Of a stretch of DNA of 22,348 bases, positions 1 through 6,348 are shown piece after piece. The first letter of the stretch is position 1. The number at the start of each line of letters is the position of its first letter. The translations under genes were made by a program, and so were the position numbers. This stretch comes from CALRGL01 sp964374035 (GTDB lineage Bacteria; Patescibacteriota; Patescibacteriia; UBA9934; GWF2-40-263), in the NCBI GenBank assembly GCA_964374035.1, contig CAYJWY010000019.1:1-22348 (forward strand). The letters run 5' to 3'. The notes beneath the pieces were generated by a model. That model was given only the letters and a program-made list of their open reading frames with translations. It was not told the origin of the DNA and did no database searches.

Positions 1-2
1 GT

Positions 3-434
3 ATGTTTATCGGAGAGTACAAACATTCGATAGATGACAAGGGCCGTTTGGCGATTCCTAAAAAGTTTCGAGCGGATCTTGAAACAGGAGCGGTCGTGAC
101 ACGAGGTCTCGATGCGTCTTTGTTCTTGTTCCCCAAGGAGGAGTGGGACAAACTTGCGCAAAAGTTGGCAAGCTTGCCCCTGGGGCAATCTAATTCGCGT
201 GCATTCGCCAGGCTCATGCTTGCTGGAGCAATGGACGTGGAGTTAGACAAACAGGGCAGAGTCGTGTTGCCGGAGTACTTGCGCTCGTACGCTGGTCTCG
301 ACAAAAACGTCGTGATCGCAGGCCTTTTCACACGTCTGGAACTTTGGGACGAAGAAAAGTGGAAGGCGTACACCAAGAAGGTCGAAAGCGACGCAGACAG
401 CGTTGCCGAACAGCTCGGTGAGCTGGGAGTTTAA
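3..434 (+). CDS. mraZ: Transcriptional regulator MraZ
   Basis: 143 aa, the usual MraZ length. MraZ is a DNA-binding protein with two AbrB-like SpoVT domains that binds direct repeats upstream of its own operon and controls division and cell-wall (dcw) genes. Both half-domains are visible: MFIGEYKHSIDDKGRLAIPKKFR at residues 1-23 is the N-terminal signature (written here only as the region), and the second copy is around residues 76-95 (AMDVELDKQGRVVLP). The ATG at position 3 matches the conserved family start, so the protein is complete although its promoter and operator lie outside the window. The next gene is rsmH, the standard dcw order, separated by a repeat-filled 115-base spacer. The assignment is secure from motif recognition. 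Confidence 0.96.
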   Translation: MFIGEYKHSIDDKGRLAIPKKFRADLETGAVVTRGLDASLFLFPKEEWDKLAQKLASLPLGQSNSRAFARLMLAGAMDVELDKQGRVVLPEYLRSYAGLDKNVVIAGLFTRLELWDEEKWKAYTKKVESDADSVAEQLGELGV

Positions 435-462
435 TCAGGAGTCTCAGGACTCCGGGAGTCAT

Positions 463-515
463 TGGGGTCAGGTCCGACTACCGACTAAAAAAGTCGGTAG
501 TCGGACCTGACCCCA
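463..515. repeat. Perfect 24-bp palindrome with GGGGTCAGGTC ends (REP-like)
   Basis: Bases 463-486 are the exact reverse complement of 492-515, with an AAAAA loop. The arm begins TGGGGTCAGGTCCG. This terminal motif is typical of REP sequences associated with RAYT (IS200-like) transposases, by recollection of such elements. The same GGGGTCAGGTC occurs again at 22227-22237. A smaller hairpin (GGAGTC-TCAG-GACTCC, 438-453) sits directly upstream. It lies between mraZ and rsmH and lacks a T-run, so it is a repeat rather than a canonical terminator, although RNA folding there may attenuate the operon. Confidence 0.9.
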
Positions 516-549
516 TTATTCCTGGCTTCCTGATCAGGGGGATCAAACT

Positions 550-1443
550 ATGTTTACACATACACCCGTCCTTCTGTCAGAGGTGTTAGAGCACCTTCAA
601 CCGGAGCCAAATCGTGTTTTTGTAGACGGTACTGTGGGGCTGGGAGGACATGCTGAGGTTATACTCGAGCGTGTTCTCCCGGTAGTACCGGCTCAAAGCA
701 CAACTGTGCACTTGCTCGCGATCGATAAGGATCAAGAGAATCTTGTCCGTGCCAAATCGCGTCTTGCTCGTTTTGGAAACGCCGCTGTGTTTGTTCAGGA
801 TTCGTTTGCGAACGTCAAAGCGATCGCCAAGGCGCATCATCTGACACACGTCGATGGCATCTTGCTGGACCTGGGGTTTAGCTCGGTGCATGTGGATGAT
901 CCTATGCGTGGCTTCTCGTTTCTGAGGTCCGGGCCGCTCGACATGCGCTATGACAAGCGTGCAGGTCTGAGCGCCGCGGACATTGTGAATACGTGGAGTG
1001 AAGACGAGCTTGCGCGCATCATTCGTCAGTATGGCGAGGATGCGAAGGCCAGGACAATTGCGCAGGCGATTGTTGCAACACGCAAGGTGCAGGCATTCGA
1101 AACAACCTCCGAGCTCGCAGAAGCGATCACGGTCGTTGTTCCGCGTCGAGGAAAGATCCATCCGGCTACGCAAACGTTCCAGGCACTGCGCATCGCTGTG
1201 AACAGCGAGCTTGCGGACTTAGAACGCGCACTGCCGGACATGGTCGATCTTCTCAAACCGGGCGGACGCATCGCGATTATCACGTTTCACTCCCTCGAAG
1301 ATCGCATCGTCAAACGATTCTTTCTGGATGACGATCGGCTCGAGATTGTGAACAAGCGTGTGATCACCGCATCCAAGAGCGAGCTGAAAGACAATCCGCG
1401 ATCGCGTAGTGCTAAACTGCGCGTCGCAAAAAAACTAAATTAG
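550..1443 (+). CDS. rsmH: 16S rRNA (cytosine(1402)-N(4))-methyltransferase RsmH
   Basis: 297 aa, close to the usual 300-315. The cytoplasmic SAM-dependent enzyme (formerly MraW) methylates N4 of C1402 in the 16S rRNA decoding centre. Visible motifs are the N-terminal HTPVLLSEVLEHL, the SAM-binding loop DGTVGLGGHAEVIL (about residues 26-39), the DLGFSS segment, GFSFLRSGPLDMRYD around 120-135, ALRIAVNSEL around 213-222, and the C-terminal ITFHSLEDRIVK. The ATG is preceded by a G-rich Shine-Dalgarno candidate (AGGGGGAT, 8-10 bases away). It follows mraZ and precedes an FtsL-like gene, as in canonical dcw clusters. No truncation or missing motif was seen. Confidence 0.96.
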   Translation: MFTHTPVLLSEVLEHLQPEPNRVFVDGTVGLGGHAEVILERVLPVVPAQSTTVHLLAIDKDQENLVRAKSRLARFGNAAVFVQDSFANVKAIAKAHHLTHVDGILLDLGFSSVHVDDPMRGFSFLRSGPLDMRYDKRAGLSAADIVNTWSEDELARIIRQYGEDAKARTIAQAIVATRKVQAFETTSELAEAITVVVPRRGKIHPATQTFQALRIAVNSELADLERALPDMVDLLKPGGRIAIITFHSLEDRIVKRFFLDDDRLEIVNKRVITASKSELKDNPRSRSAKLRVAKKLN

Positions 1444-1468
1444 TTCATTCGACTTACGACCCCACCGT

Positions 1469-1831
1469 ATGTCTCCATTTGCCAAGTCTTTTGCAACACA
1501 AAATCCAAATCCGAGCGGCGCAACGATGGTCAAGGCGCTGTTTCAAAATAACATCTTTGCCGTCAATATCCTCACGTTTGTAGGGCTTGTCCTGTTGTGT
1601 TTTGCATATGTCGTCCAGGTGAACGGTTCGATTTCAAAAGGCTATCAAATCCAGGTACTCGAAACACAGATTCAAGAGCTTTCCTTGAAAAATCAAGCAT
1701 TGGATCGTGTGAGCCAGCGTGCACAGTCGTTGGATCATGTCGTAAAAAGTGTCAAAATGCTTGGCCTTGTTGACGCAGGACAACCGGAGTACATCAATAC
1801 CGCAAAGCCGGCTCTTGCCATGGCGAATTAG
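1469..1831 (+). CDS. ftsL: FtsL/DivIC-like septum protein
   Basis: 120 aa, short bitopic protein. A cytoplasmic N-terminus of about 30 residues is followed by one hydrophobic segment (about 32-52, IFAVNILTFVGLVLLCFAYVV) and a periplasmic coiled-coil-like helix (about 60-95, with heptad-like L/I spacing: YQIQVLETQIQELSLKNQALDRV). This architecture, the length and the position directly after rsmH all fit FtsL, which links FtsQ/FtsB to the septal synthase. Sequence conservation in this family is very low, so the name rests on context and topology. The start is uncertain: the ATG at 1469 has no clear Shine-Dalgarno, and an internal Met (residue 20) is possible. The next canonical gene, ftsI, is absent. 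Confidence 0.72.
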   Translation: MSPFAKSFATQNPNPSGATMVKALFQNNIFAVNILTFVGLVLLCFAYVVQVNGSISKGYQIQVLETQIQELSLKNQALDRVSQRAQSLDHVVKSVKMLGLVDAGQPEYINTAKPALAMAN

Positions 1832-1841
1832 GAGAAGAAAA

Positions 1842-1938
1842 GCCGGGGGCCAGGGACCAGGAGCCAGGGACCGGGTGCCGGGTTTATGAATGTCTTTTCA
1901 TAACCCCGGTCGCCGGTAGCTAGCCCCCGGCCCCTTTT
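1842..1938 (+). terminator. Long imperfect hairpin from GC-rich repeats plus T-run
   Basis: GCCGGGGGC (1842-1850) pairs exactly with GCCCCCGGC (1923-1931), followed by CCCTTTT. The interior holds a tandem-like CAGGGACC motif (CAGGGACCAGGAGCCAGGGACC region, 1851-1872) and an inner hairpin built on GGGTTTATGA/TCATAACCC (about 1880-1907). It probably ends the mraZ-rsmH-ftsL transcript. The component words CAGGGACCGG and GCCCCCGGCCCC recur inside lepA at 18259-18369, so this is also a copy of a dispersed repeat family. Confidence 0.7.
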
Positions 1939-1942
1939 GTGT

Positions 1943-1948
1943 TATACT
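1943..1948 (+). promoter_or_regulatory. Extended -10 promoter TGTTATACT
   Basis: TATACT preceded by TGT forms an extended -10 element right after the preceding terminator. The ATG of the membrane protein is 17 bases downstream, so the leader would be about 10 bases. That leader contains AAGGAGG ending only one base before the ATG, which is too close for a normal Shine-Dalgarno spacing. Confidence 0.6.
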
Positions 1949-1965
1949 TCTCTCAACAAGGAGGT

Positions 1966-2529
1966 ATGTTACAAACCGCGATCATCGACACGGATCAAGC
2001 GATGCAAGTCATCAACAATGTGAATTGGTTCCAACCAACCTGGGATCTTTTCATTGTTTTGTTTTTCATCGTCGCTTCGCTCATTTATGGAATGTCGCTT
2101 GGCCGTGATCGCATCGTTGTCATTTTGATGTCGATCTACATCTCGCTCGCGATTGTAAACTATGTTCCGTTCGTGAAGTCGTTTAATACAAGCATCTCGG
2201 TGAACGATGCCTTTGCGATTCGTGTTTCGATCTTTCTTGGGATTTTCATCTTGCTTTTTTTCTTTCTCTCACATTCTGCGCTGGTAAAAACCATCGGTCG
2301 AGGAACTCAGGGCGGACTTTTTCAAGTGATGATCTTTTCTTTTCTTCACGTAGGCCTGCTCATCAGTGTGACGCTTTCCTTCTTCCCCATCGATCTTTCC
2401 ACCTTCCTCTCGCCGCTTACCCGCGAATTGTTTGTGAGCGACATCGCCAAGGCCGCGTGGGTGATTACACCAGTGATTGCTATGGCGGTCTTTGGGGATA
2501 AGTCAGACGACGACTACCGTCGTTCTTAA
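1966..2529 (+). CDS. Five-helix integral membrane protein, function unknown
   Basis: 187 aa from the ATG at 1966. A longer reading from an upstream GTG would run through the -10 box and is unlikely. Hydrophobic segments are seen at about residues 23-42, 48-68, 80-102, 116-138 and 163-180, giving roughly five membrane helices with short loops and an acidic C-terminus (GDKSDDDYRRS). I do not recognise a family. It has its own promoter and a terminator, so it is a single-gene unit sitting where ftsI/murE would be expected in a dcw cluster. Weak hydrophobic resemblance to CvpA-like proteins is possible but not demonstrable by eye. Confidence 0.8.
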   Translation: MLQTAIIDTDQAMQVINNVNWFQPTWDLFIVLFFIVASLIYGMSLGRDRIVVILMSIYISLAIVNYVPFVKSFNTSISVNDAFAIRVSIFLGIFILLFFFLSHSALVKTIGRGTQGGLFQVMIFSFLHVGLLISVTLSFFPIDLSTFLSPLTRELFVSDIAKAAWVITPVIAMAVFGDKSDDDYRRS

Positions 2530-2554
2530 CTGGGGTGATTTCTGTTATTTGATC

Positions 2555-2579
2555 AACGCGGTCTCAGCCACGTTTTTTT
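2555..2579 (+). terminator. Rho-independent terminator
   Basis: AACGCGG (2555-2561) pairs with CCACGTT (2568-2574) with one C/A mismatch, hexanucleotide loop, then T7 (2573-2579). It follows the membrane-protein stop by 25 bases. Confidence 0.65.
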
Positions 2580-2602
2580 GTTACCTTTTCTTCTTGCTCG
2601 TG

Positions 2603-2608
2603 TATAGT
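2603..2608 (+). promoter_or_regulatory. -10 box TATAGT, leaderless start for the sigma gene
   Basis: TATAGT preceded by CGTG ends only 7 bases before the ATG at 2616. The predicted transcription start would coincide with the start codon, so the mRNA is expected to be leaderless. No Shine-Dalgarno is present. A weak TTGTTA lies 19 bases upstream. Confidence 0.6.
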
Positions 2609-2615
2609 AACCGTC

Positions 2616-3140
2616 ATGAACCGGCGCGAGTTTGAACAATTTTATAAGGTGAACATTGATCGCATCTATCGATACGTCTTTTTTCGTGTTCGCCAGAATC
2701 GGGATGTTTGTGAGGATCTTGTTTCGGAGATTTTCATGAAAGCGCTCAAGCATTTTGAGACGTATGATGAAAAGGTCTCCAAGTCGGCGTGGATTTATCG
2801 CATTACGCAGAATCATTTGGCCAATCATTATCGAGACAGCAAACAGACCACGGATCTGGAGCATGTCGACGTGATTGCCGTTGATGATCCGCTTGTTTCC
2901 ATTGAACTCAAGGCTCAACTCCTCAAACTTTCCTCGGATGATCGCAAGATTGTTACCATGCAGTACTTGCTCGGGTATACCTATACAGAAATCGGGGAGA
3001 TCATGGGAAAGAGTGTGGGTGCGGTGAAAATGGCCAGTCATCGCGCTTTGAAACAACTTAAATCCTCCTTCGCCGAGACTTCGGCGGACGAGCCCCAGCT
3101 CACCGATGAACCCTATGTTCGGGATAAAACGACAACTTAA
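2616..3140 (+). CDS. ECF-type RNA polymerase sigma factor
   Basis: 174 aa. Sigma-70 region 2 occupies about residues 5-72 (EFEQFYKVNIDRIYRYVFFR, then DVCEDLVSEIFMKALKH, the conserved 2.2 core, and AWIYRITQNHLANHYRD, region 2.4). Region 4 is at about 104-155 with LSSDDRKIVTMQYLLGYTY, then the helix-turn-helix TEIGEIMGKSVGAVKMASHRALKQL. Region 3 is absent, as in ECF sigmas, which direct RNA polymerase to stress or envelope regulons. The final 20 residues (after SSF) are low-complexity and include the CGCCGA-GACT-TCGGCG hairpin sequence, probably a repeat added to the 3' end. It overlaps the next gene by 35 bases, implying translational coupling with its likely regulator. Confidence 0.93.
   Translation: MNRREFEQFYKVNIDRIYRYVFFRVRQNRDVCEDLVSEIFMKALKHFETYDEKVSKSAWIYRITQNHLANHYRDSKQTTDLEHVDVIAVDDPLVSIELKAQLLKLSSDDRKIVTMQYLLGYTYTEIGEIMGKSVGAVKMASHRALKQLKSSFAETSADEPQLTDEPYVRDKTTT
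3071..3086. repeat. Short palindrome in the 3' end of the sigma gene
   Basis: CGCCGA, loop GACT, TCGGCG: a perfect 6-bp stem encoding part of the tail FAETSADE after the conserved region 4. The flanking CCTTCGCCGAGACTTCGGCG resembles a repeat type often seen dispersed in such genomes. Only one copy is visible here, so assignment to a family is tentative. Confidence 0.45.
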
Positions 3141-4104
3141 GAAAGCTAGGCATGCGTCGATGCCGTCCCGAGCGTTTAAGTCATCGCTGTTGAAACAGCT
3201 TAGATTTGAGATGAAAACATCGCCTATGCCATCATCATCCATGTTCGCTCGTTACGGTGCGGTAGGTTTTACGTCCCTTGCGCTTGTTCTTGGTGGGGGT
3301 ACCGGTGTGTACGCGTATGAAAGTCCTGACGTTGTGGACGGACATCCGCTTCAAGTCGTGAAACAGAATTTGGAAAATGCAGAAGGCAAGATCGCCGACT
3401 GGCGCGGTCAGCCCGGCGCGTTTCACGCCAAGATGGCGGAGCGACGTTTGAATGAAGTTGAGCGACACAAAGATAAAAAAGACAAAGTTCAGAAGTTGCT
3501 CACAGTCGCGGCAAATGAACTCGGCATCACGCTTGAACAGATCCAGCAAGGTTTGCGCGACGAAGAAACACGAGCAGACTTGCTCACACGTCTGACGGCA
3601 TCGGATGCAAAGGTTGGCGGACTTATTCAACGTTTCGTTGATCGTGTGAATGAACACGAGGCCGATCCGGGTCCACGCAAAGCGTGGCTTGAAAAGATTG
3701 GTCTTGGAGAAGAAGTCAGTGCCATTCGCGAGGAGTTGAAGAATGCCGATTTGTCGAACGAAGAAAAGCAAGACTTGTTCCGTGAGAAGATGAAAGTCTT
3801 ACTCGATGCACAGAAGGCGAAGATCGACGCGCGACGTGACGCACTCAAGGCAGAAGGCAAGTCAGACGAAGAGGTCCGCACCCAGTTGCGAACAGAGTTC
3901 GGCTTCCCGCCACGCCCACCAATGCGCAAACCCGGTGACCGAGACGGCATGCCAGGACGCGGCGAAGGATTCCGACCGGACGGTGAGCGTCGACCAATGT
4001 TTGATCGTCAGAAGGATGAGTTAGAAGGCGACGAACAAGATTCAGACGATCGCCGCGATCCACCACAAGGTGGCGAGGATCGACAGGGTGGTCAGCAGGA
4101 ATAG
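3106..4104 (+). CDS. Membrane-anchored partner of the sigma factor (DUF5667-like, putative anti-sigma)
   Basis: 332 aa. The N-terminal cytoplasmic part (1-47) is basic with a SMPSRAFKSSLLKQLR helix, as in small zinc-less anti-sigma segments. One membrane helix lies at about 48-70 (ARYGAVGFTSLALVLGGGTGVYAY). The following DVVDGHPLQVVKQNLENAE is the signature I associate with the DUF5667 group in Patescibacteria. A long charged helical exterior region (about 100-265) contains LGITLEQIQQGL, and the C-terminus is extremely rich in P, R, G, D and E. The gene starts within the sigma gene (35-base overlap). A role in tethering or sensing for the sigma factor is inference from topology and coupling; DUF membership should be confirmed by profile search. 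Confidence 0.75.
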   Translation: MNPMFGIKRQLKKARHASMPSRAFKSSLLKQLRFEMKTSPMPSSSMFARYGAVGFTSLALVLGGGTGVYAYESPDVVDGHPLQVVKQNLENAEGKIADWRGQPGAFHAKMAERRLNEVERHKDKKDKVQKLLTVAANELGITLEQIQQGLRDEETRADLLTRLTASDAKVGGLIQRFVDRVNEHEADPGPRKAWLEKIGLGEEVSAIREELKNADLSNEEKQDLFREKMKVLLDAQKAKIDARRDALKAEGKSDEEVRTQLRTEFGFPPRPPMRKPGDRDGMPGRGEGFRPDGERRPMFDRQKDELEGDEQDSDDRRDPPQGGEDRQGGQQE

Positions 4105-4122
4105 TCGCAAGCAGATGATTTT

Positions 4123-4148
4123 AAAACCGGTCTTTATGACCGGTTTTT
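4123..4148 (+). terminator. Rho-independent terminator
   Basis: AAAACCGGTC (4123-4132), loop TTTAT, GACCGGTTTT (4138-4147), then T. A perfect 10-bp stem 18 bases after the stop of the sigma-partner gene; the A-tract/T-tract symmetry could also act on the opposite strand. Confidence 0.9.
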
Positions 4149-4195
4149 GCATCGAAGTGCTAAGCCTGGCTTACACTTTTTTGTTGCCTCTGTGT

Positions 4196-4201
4196 TATAC
4201 T
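4196..4201 (+). promoter_or_regulatory. Extended -10 promoter of cysS (TGTTATACT)
   Basis: TATACT with upstream TGT. The ATG of cysS is 10 bases downstream, so the predicted leader is only about 3 bases. A TTACAC sequence 19 bases upstream is a poor -35. The same TGTTATAC word occurs before three other genes in the window. Confidence 0.7.
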
Positions 4202-4211
4202 TTCCCACGAT

Positions 4212-5639
4212 ATGTCCCTCCATCTCTACAACAGCCTCACTCGCAAACTCGAGGAATTTCAACCGCTTCATGGCAAGCAGGTCGGCTTTTACGCCTGTGG
4301 CCCTACCGTTTACTGGTTCTCCCACATCGGTAACATGCGCGCGTTTTTGTTTGCGGATGTACTTAGACGGGCTCTCGTGTATAACGATTACAACGTGAAG
4401 TTCGTCATGAACATCACGGACGTTGGACATCTGACGGATGATGAAGATGCAGGTGAGGACAAGATGATTGTTGCGATGCAACGAGAAGGGAAGTCTGCTT
4501 ATGACATTGCCGAGTTTTACACGCAGGTGTTCATGATGGATCTTGAGCGATTGAACATTTTACCGGCGGATGTGTATCCCAAAGCGACGAACCATATCGC
4601 GGAGCAGATTAAGATGATCGAAGATATTGAGCGCAATGGATTTGCGTATCTCACTTCGGATGGTGTGTATTTTGATACGTCCAAGTTTCCGTCCTATGGC
4701 GTTTTGTCTGGACAGAAGGCCGAGGAGAAGAAGGCTGGTGCGCGTGTTGAGATGAAGCAGAAGAAACATCCTACGGATTTTGCGCTTTGGAAGTTCAGCC
4801 CTTCGACAGGCTCAGGGAGTATGGGGAAGCAGGGTAAGAGGGATATGGAATGGGAGTCGCCGTGGGGCAAGGGTTTTCCTGGCTGGCATATCGAATGCAA
4901 TGCGATGTCGACGAAGTATCTTGGGCATCCGTTTGATCTACATACCGGCGGCGTCGATCACATTGCGGTGCATCATGAGAACGAGCTGGCCCAGGCGGTC
5001 GGAGCTTCGGGCTCGTATCATGCCAGATTTTGGGTGCATAACGAGTTTCTGACGGTGGATGGAGGAAAGATGAGTAAGTCGCTTGGCAACATCTACACCA
5101 TCGACGATCTTGTTCAGAAAGGTTTCGATCCGCTGGCGTTTCGTTATTTCACATTGGGTGCCCATTATCGAACAAAATTGAACTTCACGTTTGACGCGCT
5201 CGAGGCTGCGCAGAACGCCCTGCATCGACTACAAGATACGATTAGGGATTGGGATGCGGTGCCTCCCACCCCCCCTAGCCCCCCCTCCGGCAGGGTGGGG
5301 ATTTACGAGGAGCGGTTTTTTGAGGCCATCGACGCCGATTTGAACACGCCCCAAGCCCTTGCTCTTGTTTGGGAACTCATCGACGACGCATCGCTTCCGA
5401 CATCGTCGAAGGCTGCGAGTCTCTTGCGGTTTGATGAAGTCCTTGGTCTTGGCTTGGCTGACTACGTGAACAGGCCGCTCGTCATTCCTGAGGACGTCGC
5501 CGAACTGGTCGCTGAACGAGAACAAGCTCGCTTACAAAAAGACTTTTCGACTTCTGATCGATTGCGAACACAAATCGAACAAAAAGGATTCTTGGTTGAA
5601 GACACGGTGAATGGTCCAAAATTCAAACAGCGAAGATAA
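4212..5639 (+). CDS. cysS: Cysteinyl-tRNA synthetase
   Basis: 475 aa class I aminoacyl-tRNA synthetase that charges tRNA-Cys. Motifs include the zinc ligand Cys29 in YACGPTVYWFSHIGN, with HIGN at 38-41 as the HIGH signature. The other zinc ligands are in WHIECNAMS and in the VDHIAVHHENE segment. KMSKS is exact at 286-290 (GGKMSKSLGN). The C-terminal DALR/anticodon-binding part is present. Two insertions match dispersed repeats rather than family sequence: FSPSTGSGSMGKQG around residues 194-207 (repeat CCCTTCGACAGGCTCAGGGA), and VPPTPPSPPSGRVG around 351-364. Both keep the frame. The gene has no Shine-Dalgarno and a near-leaderless promoter. Function is expected to be intact because all catalytic and metal motifs remain. 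Confidence 0.96.
   Translation: MSLHLYNSLTRKLEEFQPLHGKQVGFYACGPTVYWFSHIGNMRAFLFADVLRRALVYNDYNVKFVMNITDVGHLTDDEDAGEDKMIVAMQREGKSAYDIAEFYTQVFMMDLERLNILPADVYPKATNHIAEQIKMIEDIERNGFAYLTSDGVYFDTSKFPSYGVLSGQKAEEKKAGARVEMKQKKHPTDFALWKFSPSTGSGSMGKQGKRDMEWESPWGKGFPGWHIECNAMSTKYLGHPFDLHTGGVDHIAVHHENELAQAVGASGSYHARFWVHNEFLTVDGGKMSKSLGNIYTIDDLVQKGFDPLAFRYFTLGAHYRTKLNFTFDALEAAQNALHRLQDTIRDWDAVPPTPPSPPSGRVGIYEERFFEAIDADLNTPQALALVWELIDDASLPTSSKAASLLRFDEVLGLGLADYVNRPLVIPEDVAELVAEREQARLQKDFSTSDRLRTQIEQKGFLVEDTVNGPKFKQRR
4799..4818. repeat. In-frame palindromic repeat in cysS (CCCTTCGACAGGCTCAGGGA)
   Basis: 20-base copy of a repeat of the CCTGAGCC...TCGAAGG type, inserted between LWK and the conserved WESPWGKG region. 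It encodes PSTGSGS. Longer relatives are the elements at 5653-5767 and 10908-11017, whose ends are CCTGAGCC and GGCT(C/T)AGGG. Confidence 0.75.
5262..5300. repeat. In-frame C-rich repeat in cysS
   Basis: CCTCCCACCCCCCC then TAGCCCCCCCTCCGG and CAGGGTGGGG. CCCACC (5265-5270) can pair with GGGTGGG (5293-5299). It encodes the proline-rich PPTPPSPPSGRVG in the linker before the C-terminal helical domain. The composition is unlike the surrounding gene and resembles a dispersed palindromic element. Confidence 0.7.
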
Positions 5640-5652
5640 TCAACTAATATCG

Positions 5653-5767
5653 CCTGAGCCCGTCGAAGGCCGAAGACAGATTCCCCTTCGACCACACTTC
5701 GCGTGCCGTCGCCATAGCGCTTTGGCGCGTCGGTGACCGAGGCTTCGAGTGGCAAGCAGGCTTAGGG
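5653..5767. repeat. 115-bp compound repeat element (CCTGAGCC...GGCTTAGGG)
   Basis: Fills the cysS to 5836 spacer. The terminal CCTGAGCC and GGCTTAGGG are near-inverted repeats. The words ATTCCCCTTCG, CCACACTTCGC and TTCGAGTGGCAAGCAGGCT are shared, in order, with the dnaX-internal copy at 10908-11017. Compared with that copy this one carries an additional internal module (about 5703-5738, containing CGCCATAGCGCTTTGGCGCG), inserted between CACACTTCGC and TTCGAGTGGC. Related modules occur at 9000-9031 and 11445-11472. Nothing else but the downstream promoter is seen between the genes. Confidence 0.85.
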
Positions 5768-5817
5768 AGGATGTGTCATAGAAAAGTTATCCTCGTCTGT
5801 TTTTTTGTTTGTTGTGG

Positions 5818-5823
5818 TAAAAT
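5818..5823 (+). promoter_or_regulatory. -10 box TAAAAT
   Basis: TAAAAT in a T/G-rich context, 12 bases before the ATG at 5836, giving a predicted leader of about 5 bases and no Shine-Dalgarno. It is the promoter of the two-gene unit with the TraD-like ATPase. Confidence 0.5.
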
Positions 5824-5835
5824 GTGCTTGCAGTT

Positions 5836-6348
5836 ATGGATATTTTGAAAAAGAAGGATGCCGAACAAGGGATCCCGTCTCCGGAACATCGACCGGAGCC
5901 GATTTTGGTTCAGGAAGTGACAAAGGAAATTTCTGAACAGACAGCGCTTGATGCTCATGTGGAAGCATTGACTCTTGAACAACCCATCGTTCAGCAACCC
6001 GTTTCTCAGGTTGTGCCTGCGTCGAGCGAGCGCACGGCCGTGCGTGCTAAAGACGCATTTGAGGAGCAGATTGAAGATATTCTCGAAGAAGATTTAACCG
6101 ATGTCTTTCTGGCCATGTCGCCAAAGGATCAACAGCTTTTTAAAGCAAAAGGGGAAGAGACCACCTCAAAAATTCGCGAACTCTTGAATCTCACAAAGGA
6201 TCAGACGAAGAAGATTTTTGACCTGATTCGTGCGTGGCTGAAAATCATTCCAGGTGTCAATCGATTTTTTCTTGAACAAGAAGCAAAGATTAAGACAGAT
6301 AAAATTAAACACCTAAGCGAACAGCGCAATCAAGATCATTCACTGTGA
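5836..6348 (+). CDS. Conserved small soluble protein coupled to a TraD-like ATPase
   Basis: 170 aa from the ATG at 5836 (MDILKKK); an upstream TTG reading would start inside the promoter. The N-terminal half (1-75) is acidic and proline/glutamine-rich, probably disordered. The C-terminal half is helical (FEEQIEDILEEDLTDVFLAMSPKDQQLFKAKGEETTSKIRELL region) and ends in WLKIIPGVNRFFLEQEAKIKTDKI, a motif I recall from small proteins encoded before this ATPase in Patescibacteria. The stop overlaps the GTG start of the ATPase gene (GTGA), so the two are translationally coupled and probably act together. No enzymatic motif is visible. Confidence 0.8.
   Translation: MDILKKKDAEQGIPSPEHRPEPILVQEVTKEISEQTALDAHVEALTLEQPIVQQPVSQVVPASSERTAVRAKDAFEEQIEDILEEDLTDVFLAMSPKDQQLFKAKGEETTSKIRELLNLTKDQTKKIFDLIRAWLKIIPGVNRFFLEQEAKIKTDKIKHLSEQRNQDHSL

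Noticed and set aside
2553..3242. 229-aa minus-strand ORF
   Set aside because: Antisense to the well-supported sigma factor gene; no family signature.
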